A stretch of DNA of 64,000 nt. Origin: Anaerolineae bacterium. Lineage in GTDB: Bacteria; Chloroflexota; Anaerolineae; Anaerolineales; UBA4823. Of this stretch, positions 32,532 to 41,778 are shown piece by piece. Under the pieces are notes generated by a model. It ran no database searches. It had not been told where the DNA came from and saw only the letters and a program-made list of their open reading frames with translations. The DNA is taken from assembly GCA_003327455.1 (NCBI GenBank), contig QOQU01000012.1, forward strand, positions 62,001-126,000. Direction: 5' to 3'. Position numbers and translations under genes: made by a program. Every line of letters begins with the position of its first letter. The stretch's first letter is position 1.

Positions 32532-33491
32532 TCAGTTTTGCCAACGGGGAGGCGGGCTTGGGCGCGGCAGGGTTCCGTCTTCTGCCCCCGACCTGGCAAG
32601 AGAGCGGCGCACGCGTTCCAAATCCGCTTCATGTTTTAAAAGCACACTTAACGTAGTCTGCAAAGTCTGATCATCCAGGGCACGCGCGTTGAGGGCAACC
32701 AGCGCTTTTGCCCAGTCCAGCGTTTCACTGATCGAAGGCGATTTGCGTAAATCCATGCGCCGCAAGCGCTGCACCAGTTCCACCGCCTGGCGGGCTAATT
32801 TTTGCGACAGGTCAGGTACTTTCAGGCGTACAACTGCGAGTTCCTGCTCCAGAATGGGGTAGTCGATGAAAAGGTACAGACAACGTCGCTTGAGGGCTTC
32901 GCTCAATTCGCGCGTGTTATTGCTGGTTAGAATCACCAGAGGTTGATGAACAGCCTTTATGGTTCCGATTTCGGGGATGCTGACCTGAAAGTCGCTCAAG
33001 ATTTCAAGTAAAAAAGCTTCAAATTCAGCATCGGCACGGTCAATTTCGTCAATCAGCAGCACCGTCGGTGTTTCAGAAAGTATCGACTTCAATAGAGGAC
33101 GGGCAAGCAAGAACCGCATCGAAAAGAAGACATCTTCCTCTTCGGCAATACGGTCGACAGCCTGGCGCAAGGACTCAGCTTCTGACAGCAGGTCTTGCAA
33201 CTTATCGCGCAGCAATTGAGTATAGAGCATCTGTTTGGCATATTCCCACTCATATAGGGCTTTGGTCTCGTCCAGCCCCTCATAACATTGCAAGCGAATC
33301 AGCGGATAAGCACTCGCCCCAGCCAGCGCTTTTGCCAGCTCGGTTTTACCTACCCCGGCGGGTCCCTCGACCAAAACCGGCTTTCGCAAGGCATGGCTGA
33401 GAAAAAGCACGGTGACAATCTCATCGCTGGCTATATACTGCTGCGCCTGCAACGCAGCCTGTAAGGTTTTCGGCGAAGAAAAGATATCCAT
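32532..33491 (-). CDS. MoxR family AAA+ ATPase
   Basis: A 319-residue AAA+ protein with Walker A (GPAGVGKT, residues 43-50), Walker B (VLLIDEIDRAD), sensor 1 (LTSNNTRELSEALKRRCLYLF) and the arginine-finger region. It works with VWA proteins to assemble or activate enzymes in the cytoplasm. The C-terminus ends in a proline-rich tail. The ATG at 33491 has AAAGGGAA ahead. The nearest genes (M20 peptidase, secreted protease) do not reveal the client. Confidence 0.92.
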   Translation of the reverse strand: MDIFSSPKTLQAALQAQQYIASDEIVTVLFLSHALRKPVLVEGPAGVGKTELAKALAGASAYPLIRLQCYEGLDETKALYEWEYAKQMLYTQLLRDKLQDLLSEAESLRQAVDRIAEEEDVFFSMRFLLARPLLKSILSETPTVLLIDEIDRADAEFEAFLLEILSDFQVSIPEIGTIKAVHQPLVILTSNNTRELSEALKRRCLYLFIDYPILEQELAVVRLKVPDLSQKLARQAVELVQRLRRMDLRKSPSISETLDWAKALVALNARALDDQTLQTTLSVLLKHEADLERVRRSLARSGAEDGTLPRPSPPPRWQN

Positions 33492-33584
33492 CGGCTTCCC
33501 TTTCTAGAATCCAAATATAACACATTTCGGGTGGAAATTGTATTAATAACCACTTTCTCCCAGAATAACCCCCCTACCCCACGT

Positions 33585-33750
33585 GCTAAGTGGCGCAGGC
33601 AACAGCCTGTACAGATAACAAAAGGTTCACAGGCATAGCCTGAATGGCTGTGTTACGATCTCATGCCCTGAGCCCCGATGTAACACAGGGCTTCAGCCTG
33701 TGCTGCTAACTGCCAATTCCCCAGGCACAGCCTGCAAGGTTGTGTTACAA
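33585..33750. repeat. Cluster B of short palindromic repeats
   Basis: The gap of about 335 bases between two minus-strand genes is filled with palindromic units built on CAGGC...GCCTG, for example CACAGG-n7-CCTGTG at 33684-33702 and GGCAGCAGGCTGAAG-like variants, each ending in GTTAC or GTTGTGTTAC. They are related to the clusters at 5615 and 49920. No reading frame is supported. Confidence 0.65.
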
Positions 33751-33826
33751 GTTTAATTACGGTTCCACAAAGCCGGCACGTTCCCTCAACGAAAAACGTA
33801 TCTCCTCTCGCACTGATCCGCAACCT

Positions 33827-35350
33827 TTAAGGTTGAAGCAATATTTCGATTGAAGGAACTTCCACATCCATCTGCTCGATAAAATCCTCCTCTTCAAAAG
33901 ACGACAGCGCAGCCGGTTGCGAATTGTTCTGCCAGGTGAAGGTATTCGTCCATGGTCCCCCACTGAAAGTCCCACAGCCCTCGATATATAAATTAGTGAT
34001 GCGGTCCGTCACCGTCGCTGTCGTTGTAGTATTGAAAGTGCCATTGCCATTCAAAGCGCCGCTGAAGGAGAATTGATTGTTCGTTATGGGCAAAGGACTG
34101 GTTTTCCAGACCCGATAAATATCTCCATCACAAGGTCCGCCGCTCAACTGAATGGTAATGGTATATAAATTGACATTTGCTTTATCAGGGCTGACATAAA
34201 AGTATCGGGAGCCACTGGAAGTTCGCCAATAACCCGCATCTGGACCCGGCTGAGGTTTCATAGTAACCGGCAGATAAATTTTGGATATCGAAGGGGCAGT
34301 CGGGCGATTCCAGCCCAGGTCTTGCAAGATACCAAGCGTGATTGAGCCTGGATAATGGGTAGACGCGCCGGGAGATATAGCAAAGACCATCAACCGATGC
34401 GGGGTGTTCTTGTACGTGTCGTAATCTAAATGTGCATAACTCGACCCGGGCAGCCAGGAACTGGGAGCATACATTTTGGGGCGAGATCCTCCATTGGCTG
34501 CTATGGCATAATTGCCATTGAAAAACAAGTTGTTACTCGTTAGTTGACTTCCCAAAGCAGCCGAAGGGTTTGGGAAAGAAGCTGTATTGAGTAAACTGGT
34601 TCCTGAGCCATTTTGCATAAATCGATCATACGCACCCGGGAATCCATAAGTGCTATCCCCCCAGCAACCATAATTCGAAGCACCACAGGAGGTAGTACCA
34701 TACCGCATCCAACCCGAAAATCCCAATCCATGAGCGATTTCATGTAAAACGACGCTCACAAAGTCATATTTTCCAGAAGGCGTGTTTCCATCTGTTCCAA
34801 AATACCAGTCAAAGGTGCTACTGTAAGCGATGTAAATGTCGGCTTCGCCTGGTTTGAGGTCACTTCCATACAGGGAATTTGCCAGTGCAATCGGATACCA
34901 GGTATTCGATTGAGGTGCGTTCGTGAAATTAGCCCGGAAACTCAGCACACCACTGTGACCCAATACGCCCGTGGGCAGGTTGGTTGCCCAACAGGCGTCA
35001 ATCACGATCGGGACGGGTGAACTCAGCAAAGAACCCCAGATATTGGCTGCATAGGTGAAAGCCGCTTTGGCGTCATTCGGCCAGGTTGTGCATTGATCGC
35101 TGTTATAGGTACCGGGTGAGAGGTAGTTGATTGTAAAGGTAGCCGTTGTAGCCTGCGCCTCCAGCAAACCTTGGGGAGGCAGAATCCTTGAGGGTCGGTA
35201 ACTGGTATCCGCTCGAACCTCTACCCACCTTCCCCCGTTGATCATCTCTCCTTCAGGTTTTGGAGAATCGGCGTGGACAAACAAAGGGGTGAGCCATAAG
35301 GGGGCTAAGAGAAGACCAATCAAGACAAAAAGTGAATAAACGCGTTTCAT
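33827..35350 (-). CDS. Secreted zinc metalloprotease
   Basis: A 507-residue exported protein. A signal peptide (about 1-27, LFVLIGLLLAPLWLTPLFVHA) is followed by a catalytic domain with the zinc motif HEIAHGLGFSG, preceded by the ADIYIAYSSTFDWYFG segment. The C-terminal 170 residues look like one or two beta-rich domains (KIYLPVTMKP, YYFY region, ITNLYIEGCGTFSGG). The HExxHGLGF type occurs in matrixin-like proteases of Chloroflexota. The third zinc ligand is not obvious. Ribosome binding site GGAGG, seven bases from ATG. It is transcribed divergently from an alpha-2-macroglobulin-like gene. Confidence 0.82.
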   Translation of the reverse strand: MKRVYSLFVLIGLLLAPLWLTPLFVHADSPKPEGEMINGGRWVEVRADTSYRPSRILPPQGLLEAQATTATFTINYLSPGTYNSDQCTTWPNDAKAAFTYAANIWGSLLSSPVPIVIDACWATNLPTGVLGHSGVLSFRANFTNAPQSNTWYPIALANSLYGSDLKPGEADIYIAYSSTFDWYFGTDGNTPSGKYDFVSVVLHEIAHGLGFSGWMRYGTTSCGASNYGCWGDSTYGFPGAYDRFMQNGSGTSLLNTASFPNPSAALGSQLTSNNLFFNGNYAIAANGGSRPKMYAPSSWLPGSSYAHLDYDTYKNTPHRLMVFAISPGASTHYPGSITLGILQDLGWNRPTAPSISKIYLPVTMKPQPGPDAGYWRTSSGSRYFYVSPDKANVNLYTITIQLSGGPCDGDIYRVWKTSPLPITNNQFSFSGALNGNGTFNTTTTATVTDRITNLYIEGCGTFSGGPWTNTFTWQNNSQPAALSSFEEEDFIEQMDVEVPSIEILLQP

Positions 35351-35715
35351 CGTTTGCCTCCATCACACAAACCAGAAAACTCTTTCTTCTTTCTCGTTTT
35401 TCCAGTGGGTGATGCGTGAAGAAAGACAGTCAGTCGAGGGGGAGAAAGAAGAAAAAGGGGGAAATACCTAAATTGATTTTAACCTAAAAAACAACCTGGG
35501 CACTGAACCAATTCAGTAATTTCCTAGGATTGACTCCAGGTTAAATCAAGAAGGTTCTATGAGCCTTGATTGGATCTCCTTCCCTGATACCCCTGCAGGG
35601 TATAATCGAGCCTGAATAATCTCTTATTTGGCTTAACTTCACAGAATCAGCCAATGGGTATTCTAGCTGGGAACCGTTCAACTTTGCAGGACGTCTTGTA
35701 CGATAAGGAGTTTTT
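35351..35715. promoter_or_regulatory. Divergent intergenic region with a candidate promoter
   Basis: This 365-base stretch separates the metalloprotease and alpha-2-macroglobulin-like genes. GGGTATAAT ends at 35606, a strong -10 box on the + strand, but I see no matching -35 at the normal distance. A purine-rich segment (GAAAGAAGAAAAAGGGGG) lies near 35440-35460. No gene is supported here. Confidence 0.5.
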
Positions 35716-38700
35716 ATGGAAACAAATCAGAGTCTGATGCACACCTCGGGAAAGGGGCTGCTGATCGTCCTGCTCCTGTTTCTAGCCGCTTTTGCCTGTT
35801 CACTCCCTCGTATGAGCGGCACTGAAACTCCTTCCCCTATACCTGCTGAACCAACCGAGACACCGCTTCCGACCTCCACCCCCCAACCCCTTCCACCAAC
35901 CGTGGTTGAAACGGTTCCTCTCCAAGGCGAAAAGCTCGCCCTGGATGGTGAAATAAAAATCTACTTTAGCCAGGCGATGGACACCGCTTCGGTTGAAGCA
36001 TCATTATCGAGCGATCCAGCCATCCCCATCGAAAAAAAGTGGGAAAATGACTCTGTCCTCGTCCTTCGCCCGTTGCAACAGCTTCAACCCGAGGCGAGAT
36101 TGCGTTTATCCCTCGCCAATACCGCCAAAGCTCAGAATGGACTCTCCTTGCCTGAAGCGATTGATTTGCAGTATGAGACCGCTTCTCTTCTCCGCCTCAC
36201 TCAGCGCATCCCCGAAAGCAACTCTCAGGCTGTGCGCGCCGATTCCGCCATCATTGCTGCTTTCAACCAACCGGTGGTTGCCCTAGGCAGTGAGTCTACG
36301 GCTGTAGCAGCCTTTCGTATCCTCTCCGAGGAGGGGCAGCGCGTTGAGGGAGTGGGCGAATGGCTCAACACCAGCACCTACATTTTCCGCCCTCAACCCG
36401 CGTTGATGGGCGGCAAAAAGTATCGCGTTCTGTTTGATCCTGGCTTGAAGAGTTGGAACGGCGCGCCGCTCCAACTGCCCACCGATGAATGGACTTTTTC
36501 AGTAGCCCCGCCACAGATTCTCGATATCAAACCCGCCAACGGTGAAAACAACGTCCGTCTGGACAGTAAGATCATCCTTACTTTCAATCAACCCATGGAA
36601 AAAACGAGCGTTGAAGAGAACTTCTCTGTTCGGAACAGTTTCGGTAACGCTGTAGTCGGCAGGTTTGAATGGAACGAAGACGCCACCCAACTCACCTTTA
36701 TCCCTGCCGGGCTGCTCCAACGCAACCAGTCTTACACCGTCCTGCTGAGCGGCAAAGCTCAGGCGCTTGGCGGAGCAACGCTCCAACAAGATACCCAGGC
36801 AAGCTGGCAAACCCACCCTTCTTTTGACCTGCTATCCACCAGTCCCGCGCAAAATGGTGAAAAGCCACCGTACGAATCGGTCTGGTTTTATTTCAGCAGC
36901 CCATTAGAAGGGAAAGGGTTAGAAAAATTCTTTCGCATCTCGCCTTCGGTGAGCAACCTCTCGGTCTGGTGGGACGATCAGAGCTGGGCGGCTATCCTTT
37001 CGGGAAATTTTGACCCCAGCCAGACATACACGATCGAGGTTTCTCCCAACTTACAGGATGTATATGGAGAAAAGCTTGGTCGTTCCATTCAACTAAGTTT
37101 TCGCACGGCTGAACTTCCTCCGAACCTGAGCCTCACTGTTCCAAGCAACGTGCTGTTTCTCTCCAGCGCTGAAACCAGTATCCCTGCCCAGGCAGTCAAC
37201 CTGCCTCGCTTGCAACTGGCCGGCGGTAGCCTATCCTTAAGTGAGTTTATCCGCATGCAAGCCGCCGATAATTACCCCTTTTTCCGAGATTTTCGCGCTG
37301 CCAACCACCAATCCTGGCAACAGACTTTTGAACTCGCAACCAATCAGAATCAAAGAATTGAGCTCAATTTAAGTCCAGACGGGCAACCGCTTTCCCCAGG
37401 CTTATATTATCTGGATATCGAACTGCCGCTTGAACAACCGCAGCTCAGTCGCACCCTGATCGTGGTTAGCGATATTCATCTGACTTTCAAGCTTTCCCCG
37501 GAAGAAGTCTTCGTTTGGGCAGTCGAAAGCGAGAGTCTGGCGCCGTTGATCAACGCTCCAATTGTCATTTATGACGAAAACGGAGAGGTTCTAGCTCAAG
37601 GGCAGACTGACCACCAGGGACTCTTTCGGAAAAAAATCCAGACGGTAACCGACCCGTGGCGAAATTTCTATGCGGTTGTCTATCAACCAGACCATCCGCA
37701 ATTTGGCTTGGCCATGCCAGGCTGGAGCGTTGGGGTAGATAGCTGGGAGTTTGGCATCCCCTTCCAGTTCTCTCCGCCTTCATTGAAACTTTATCTTTAC
37801 ACCGATCGTCCGATTTATCGGCCTGGGCAAACTGTCTATCTGCGCGCTATTGCCCGCCAGGCCTTTAATGCTCGCTACACTCTCCCAGATGTCGTCACCC
37901 TGCCCTTGCGGATTCAAAACCCCAATGGGCAGGAAATTGCCCGGCTTTCCCTGTCCCTTTCCGAGTTCGGTAGCGCCAGTGGCGAATTCTTGCTACCTGA
38001 AGATGCCCTTCCGGGAACGTACTCGATTGATTCACCTCTGGCAGAGTACCAAAGCGTATATTTTGAAGTCGCCGCCTATCGAAAACCCCAAATTGATTTG
38101 TCCTTCTCTGTTGAGAGCGAGCACCTTATAGCCGGTGAAAGCCTGAGAGCGCGCCTTTCTGCGCGTTACTTTTATGATGCTGCGGCTGCATATATTCCCA
38201 TCCATTGGGCATTGTACTGGCAAGCAGAGCAAGAGACTCTTTCCGGCTACTCCACTGGCGAAGCGGAGAAGGATTGGCTTCAAAGCTCTAGCCAAACCCT
38301 TCGGTTCACTCAAATGGGTTTACTTACCAATCTGGTTGCTGAAGGCGATGCCCAAACCGACTCAAACGGTTTCCTGGATCTGGCTATCCCGACCGAGAAA
38401 ACCACCCAGGCCAGGCGTTATATTCTAGAGGTTACGGCGATGGATGAAAGCGGACTACCGGTCAGCAGTCGCACAAGCGTTTTTGTTCATCCAGCCCCAT
38501 TTATGATCGGCATCAAGCCCGATTCCTGGTTTGGAAGGGTCAACACACCCATTGAGGCAGAAGTTTTGGTTGCCGACTGGCAAGGACAGCCGTTGGGTGG
38601 CAAGTCGTTGCGTGCCGAATTTGCCACGCTGCGCTGGCTGCGCGATGAAACCCAGAGCGACCTTTTTGGAAATCCACTCTACCTACCCCAAACCGAAACC

Positions 38701-41625
38701 ATTGGAAGCGCCGATCTGGTCAGCGGAGCTAATGGTCTCGCTCGGCTCGCCTTTACCCCTGAGAAAGCAGGCACCTACCTTTTATCGGTTGCTGGTGACG
38801 GAGCGCGCGCGAGCGTGATGCTCTGGGTTGGTGGAAGTGGCGAGGCGATATTTGCGCCACTCCCCAACCAACGACTGCAACTGGTAAGCGATCGAGAAAC
38901 CTATCAGGTTGGTGATACAGCCAAAATTTTTATTCCCAATCCCTTCCCAAACTCAGCAACCGCCCTGATCGCGTTCGAGCGGAGCACGGTGATGAACTCG
39001 GAAATTCGCCAGATCCCACCTGGCGGTGTAGAGATTGAACATCCCCTCTCAGACAACGATGCACCCAATATCTATGTGAGCGTTACCCTCTTAGGGCATA
39101 CAGAAAGCGGGCAGGTGGACTTCCGTCAGGGATACACCAGGCTACGCATCCTTCCAGAAGCACAAACCTTACGGGTGAACGCTACTCTACAACCTCCACG
39201 GGCTGGTCCTGGAGACCAGGTGACACTTGAGATTCAAGTTCGAGATGTCAGCGGACAGGCGGTACAGGGAGAATTCTCGATCGCCGTGGTTGACAAAGCC
39301 ATCTACTCGCTGGCAGAGTCCAACGCATCTCCTATTCTCACCGCCTTCTATGGAGATCAACCTCTGGGCGTAAGGAGCGGTTTTGATCTGGCTGTGGCAG
39401 CCCGTCGGATGGTTGCGTTGGCAGGCGGCCTGGGAGGTGGCGGCGGAGAAGTGTCTCCCAGCGTTGTGCGCCAACGCTTTCCAGACACCGCCTATTGGAA
39501 CGGGAGTATCTTTACCAATTCTGAAGGAAAAGCTACAGTAACTCTGAGGTTACCGGACAATTTGACCACCTGGAAGATTCTGGTGCGGGGCATCGATCAA
39601 GATACTCGCGTTGGTGAGACCGAAGTCGAACTGGTCGCCACAAAACCGCTTATCATCCAACCCGTTACCCCTCGCGTTTGGGTGGCAGGCGATCACCTCC
39701 TGCTGGCTGCGGTGTTACAGAACAACACAGCTCAACCTCTGGAAACCCAGGTTTCGCTCCAGAGCACCACCTTCCTGCTCGATGAAGGACAAAATGCCTC
39801 GCAAACGCTAACGATTCCAGCCAACGGACGCGCCCGGGTCGAATGGTGGGGCAAAGTCGCTCCGCAAGGCATGATGGATATCCTCCTGTCTACCCAGGCT
39901 GGAGATCTGACCGATCAGGTGCGCATCGGCGGCAGCCAGGCGGAGATTCAGCAGGCGGCTGCCAGGCAAACTTTCAGCAGTGTCGGAACGCTGGAAATCG
40001 CCTCTGCGCACCTGGAAGCAATCAGTTTGCCGAAGTCCATTACCCCTCAGGGCGGTTTTCTGCGAGTTGAATTAACGCCATCGCTGGCAGGAATGCTTTA
40101 TGGTGGTATCAAAACGTTCGAACAGGCAGGCAATCTTAATACCGAGGCGCTCCTTTCCAGTATGTTACCCAACCTGGCTGCCTATCGTTTGTTGCAAGGT
40201 ACAAACGTCCCCACGGCAGTCGATCGAAATGAACTTCAAGCGTCAATCCAGGAAAGCGTCTATCGACTGGTCGCTCGACAACGCTTCGAGGGCAGTTGGA
40301 GCTGGTGGGAGCAAGGTAACAGCGATCCGCTGATCACAGCTTATGTGCTCTTTGGATTGAGCCAGGCCAAGGCAGAGGGCTTTACCGTACCCAAAGAGAA
40401 TCTCGATCGAGCAGTTCAATATCTGCTTGCCGGACTGATCCAACCGGCACAGGCTTCCGATGGCACAGCCTTAGACCGCCTGGCGTTTATCCATTTTGCG
40501 CTTGCTAAAAGCGGCGCTGCCGATCAGACTGCGCTCAGCCAACTCTTTGAACGGCGCGCCGAACTCAACCCGTGGGCAGAAGCTCTGCTGGCCTGGGCAA
40601 TGGAAGCGGTGAGTCCAGGCAGTGAACAGGCTCAAACCCTGCGTGCGGATCTGGAGGGACAGGCTTTGCGCAGCGCCAGTGGGGCAGCCTGGCAAGAGAA
40701 AAGCCAGAGCTGGCGGATGGCATCGTATCAACTGACTGTGACTGCTATGGTCCTCTACGCCCTGGCAAGCTACGACGCTTCTACGCCTCTTGTCGCAGAT
40801 GCCACTCGCTATTTGATCGCCCACCAAAAGCCAGAAGGCGGTTGGGGATCGAGCTTCAGCACCGCCTGGGCATATCTTGCCTTGCACGAAGTTCTAAAAA
40901 AGAATCAAGAACGGCAAAGTGACTATACTTTCGACGCCTCCATCAACGGTGCTCCTCTGGTAAGCGGTTCAGCAGAGGAAAACTGGATGACGACCGCAGT
41001 TGGCGAAATTCCCTTAGAACGTTTATACCGCGATTTGCCAAATGCCCTGGAAATTGAGCGTCAAGCCGGCTCGGGCATCCTCTATTATCGGGCAATCCTG
41101 CAGGCATTTGTACCCATCGAAGGGTTACAACCCATCCAGCGCGGTTTCTCCGTGTGGCGCACTTATCGGCCTTTGGGAGAAAACTGCGGCTTGAAGCGTT
41201 GTCCAACGGTATCTTCTGCCAGGACTGGGACGCGCATCGAAGTTCGCCTGAATATCACGGTCGAAAAAGACGCCTATTATGTGATGGTCAAAGATTTTAT
41301 CCCGGCCGGCAGCGAGATTCTGGATACCCGCCTGTTATCCACCCAACTGGGCTTAAGCGAGGAAGAACTGGCAGAAAAAGAAATTGATCCAACTCAACCT
41401 TTCAAAGAAGGATGGGGATGGCAATGGTTCAACCAGCCGCTGATCTATGACGATCATCTGATCTGGTCAGCGGAATATTTACCGGCTGGCAGCTACGAAT
41501 TGCGTTATATCCTGACCCTATACCAGCCCGGGGAATATCATCTTCGCCCGGCCGAAGCCTGGGAGCTCTACTTCCCTGAAGTGCAGGGCAGCAGCGCTGG
41601 CGGGATGTTTACCATCCTGCCCTAG
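35716..41625 (+). CDS. Alpha-2-macroglobulin-like lipoprotein (no thioester cysteine)
   Basis: A 1969-residue envelope protein. A lipobox (LAAFAC, C28) anchors it. A proline/threonine linker is followed by several Ig-like domains of the SbsA type (DGEIKIYFSQAMDTASVEASL and repeats), macroglobulin domains (YTDRPIYRPGQTVYLRAI), the A2M domain (WNGSIFTNSEGKATVTLRLPD), and a helical thioester-type domain. Where bacterial A2M proteins carry CxEQ, this one has T1467-F-E1469-Q1470, so no thioester can form. It probably traps or protects against proteases non-covalently. AAGGAG lies before the ATG. The gene sits beside a secreted metalloprotease. Confidence 0.88.
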   Translation: METNQSLMHTSGKGLLIVLLLFLAAFACSLPRMSGTETPSPIPAEPTETPLPTSTPQPLPPTVVETVPLQGEKLALDGEIKIYFSQAMDTASVEASLSSDPAIPIEKKWENDSVLVLRPLQQLQPEARLRLSLANTAKAQNGLSLPEAIDLQYETASLLRLTQRIPESNSQAVRADSAIIAAFNQPVVALGSESTAVAAFRILSEEGQRVEGVGEWLNTSTYIFRPQPALMGGKKYRVLFDPGLKSWNGAPLQLPTDEWTFSVAPPQILDIKPANGENNVRLDSKIILTFNQPMEKTSVEENFSVRNSFGNAVVGRFEWNEDATQLTFIPAGLLQRNQSYTVLLSGKAQALGGATLQQDTQASWQTHPSFDLLSTSPAQNGEKPPYESVWFYFSSPLEGKGLEKFFRISPSVSNLSVWWDDQSWAAILSGNFDPSQTYTIEVSPNLQDVYGEKLGRSIQLSFRTAELPPNLSLTVPSNVLFLSSAETSIPAQAVNLPRLQLAGGSLSLSEFIRMQAADNYPFFRDFRAANHQSWQQTFELATNQNQRIELNLSPDGQPLSPGLYYLDIELPLEQPQLSRTLIVVSDIHLTFKLSPEEVFVWAVESESLAPLINAPIVIYDENGEVLAQGQTDHQGLFRKKIQTVTDPWRNFYAVVYQPDHPQFGLAMPGWSVGVDSWEFGIPFQFSPPSLKLYLYTDRPIYRPGQTVYLRAIARQAFNARYTLPDVVTLPLRIQNPNGQEIARLSLSLSEFGSASGEFLLPEDALPGTYSIDSPLAEYQSVYFEVAAYRKPQIDLSFSVESEHLIAGESLRARLSARYFYDAAAAYIPIHWALYWQAEQETLSGYSTGEAEKDWLQSSSQTLRFTQMGLLTNLVAEGDAQTDSNGFLDLAIPTEKTTQARRYILEVTAMDESGLPVSSRTSVFVHPAPFMIGIKPDSWFGRVNTPIEAEVLVADWQGQPLGGKSLRAEFATLRWLRDETQSDLFGNPLYLPQTETIGSADLVSGANGLARLAFTPEKAGTYLLSVAGDGARASVMLWVGGSGEAIFAPLPNQRLQLVSDRETYQVGDTAKIFIPNPFPNSATALIAFERSTVMNSEIRQIPPGGVEIEHPLSDNDAPNIYVSVTLLGHTESGQVDFRQGYTRLRILPEAQTLRVNATLQPPRAGPGDQVTLEIQVRDVSGQAVQGEFSIAVVDKAIYSLAESNASPILTAFYGDQPLGVRSGFDLAVAARRMVALAGGLGGGGGEVSPSVVRQRFPDTAYWNGSIFTNSEGKATVTLRLPDNLTTWKILVRGIDQDTRVGETEVELVATKPLIIQPVTPRVWVAGDHLLLAAVLQNNTAQPLETQVSLQSTTFLLDEGQNASQTLTIPANGRARVEWWGKVAPQGMMDILLSTQAGDLTDQVRIGGSQAEIQQAAARQTFSSVGTLEIASAHLEAISLPKSITPQGGFLRVELTPSLAGMLYGGIKTFEQAGNLNTEALLSSMLPNLAAYRLLQGTNVPTAVDRNELQASIQESVYRLVARQRFEGSWSWWEQGNSDPLITAYVLFGLSQAKAEGFTVPKENLDRAVQYLLAGLIQPAQASDGTALDRLAFIHFALAKSGAADQTALSQLFERRAELNPWAEALLAWAMEAVSPGSEQAQTLRADLEGQALRSASGAAWQEKSQSWRMASYQLTVTAMVLYALASYDASTPLVADATRYLIAHQKPEGGWGSSFSTAWAYLALHEVLKKNQERQSDYTFDASINGAPLVSGSAEENWMTTAVGEIPLERLYRDLPNALEIERQAGSGILYYRAILQAFVPIEGLQPIQRGFSVWRTYRPLGENCGLKRCPTVSSARTGTRIEVRLNITVEKDAYYVMVKDFIPAGSEILDTRLLSTQLGLSEEELAEKEIDPTQPFKEGWGWQWFNQPLIYDDHLIWSAEYLPAGSYELRYILTLYQPGEYHLRPAEAWELYFPEVQGSSAGGMFTILP

Positions 41626-41720
41626 CAGTCGTGACAGTCGTAAGAGGTACACGCCTGGGTGATGATTAAAGCCCTTTCCCTTTAGGACGCATCTCGATTC
41701 TTTTGCAGTTATCAGCATAT

Positions 41721-41760
41721 AAAAAACTACCACCGAAGAGAAACGGCTCTTCGGTGGTAG
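41721..41760 (-). terminator. Strong intrinsic terminator of the repeat-protein gene
   Basis: A perfect 14-bp stem, CTACCACCGAAGAG (41727-41740) with CTCTTCGGTGGTAG (41747-41760), loop of six, is followed on the minus strand by TTTTTT (41721-41726). It ends transcription of the gene whose stop is at 41779 and lies between convergent genes. Confidence 0.92.
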
Positions 41761-41778
41761 TGATAACAGCCATCCTGA

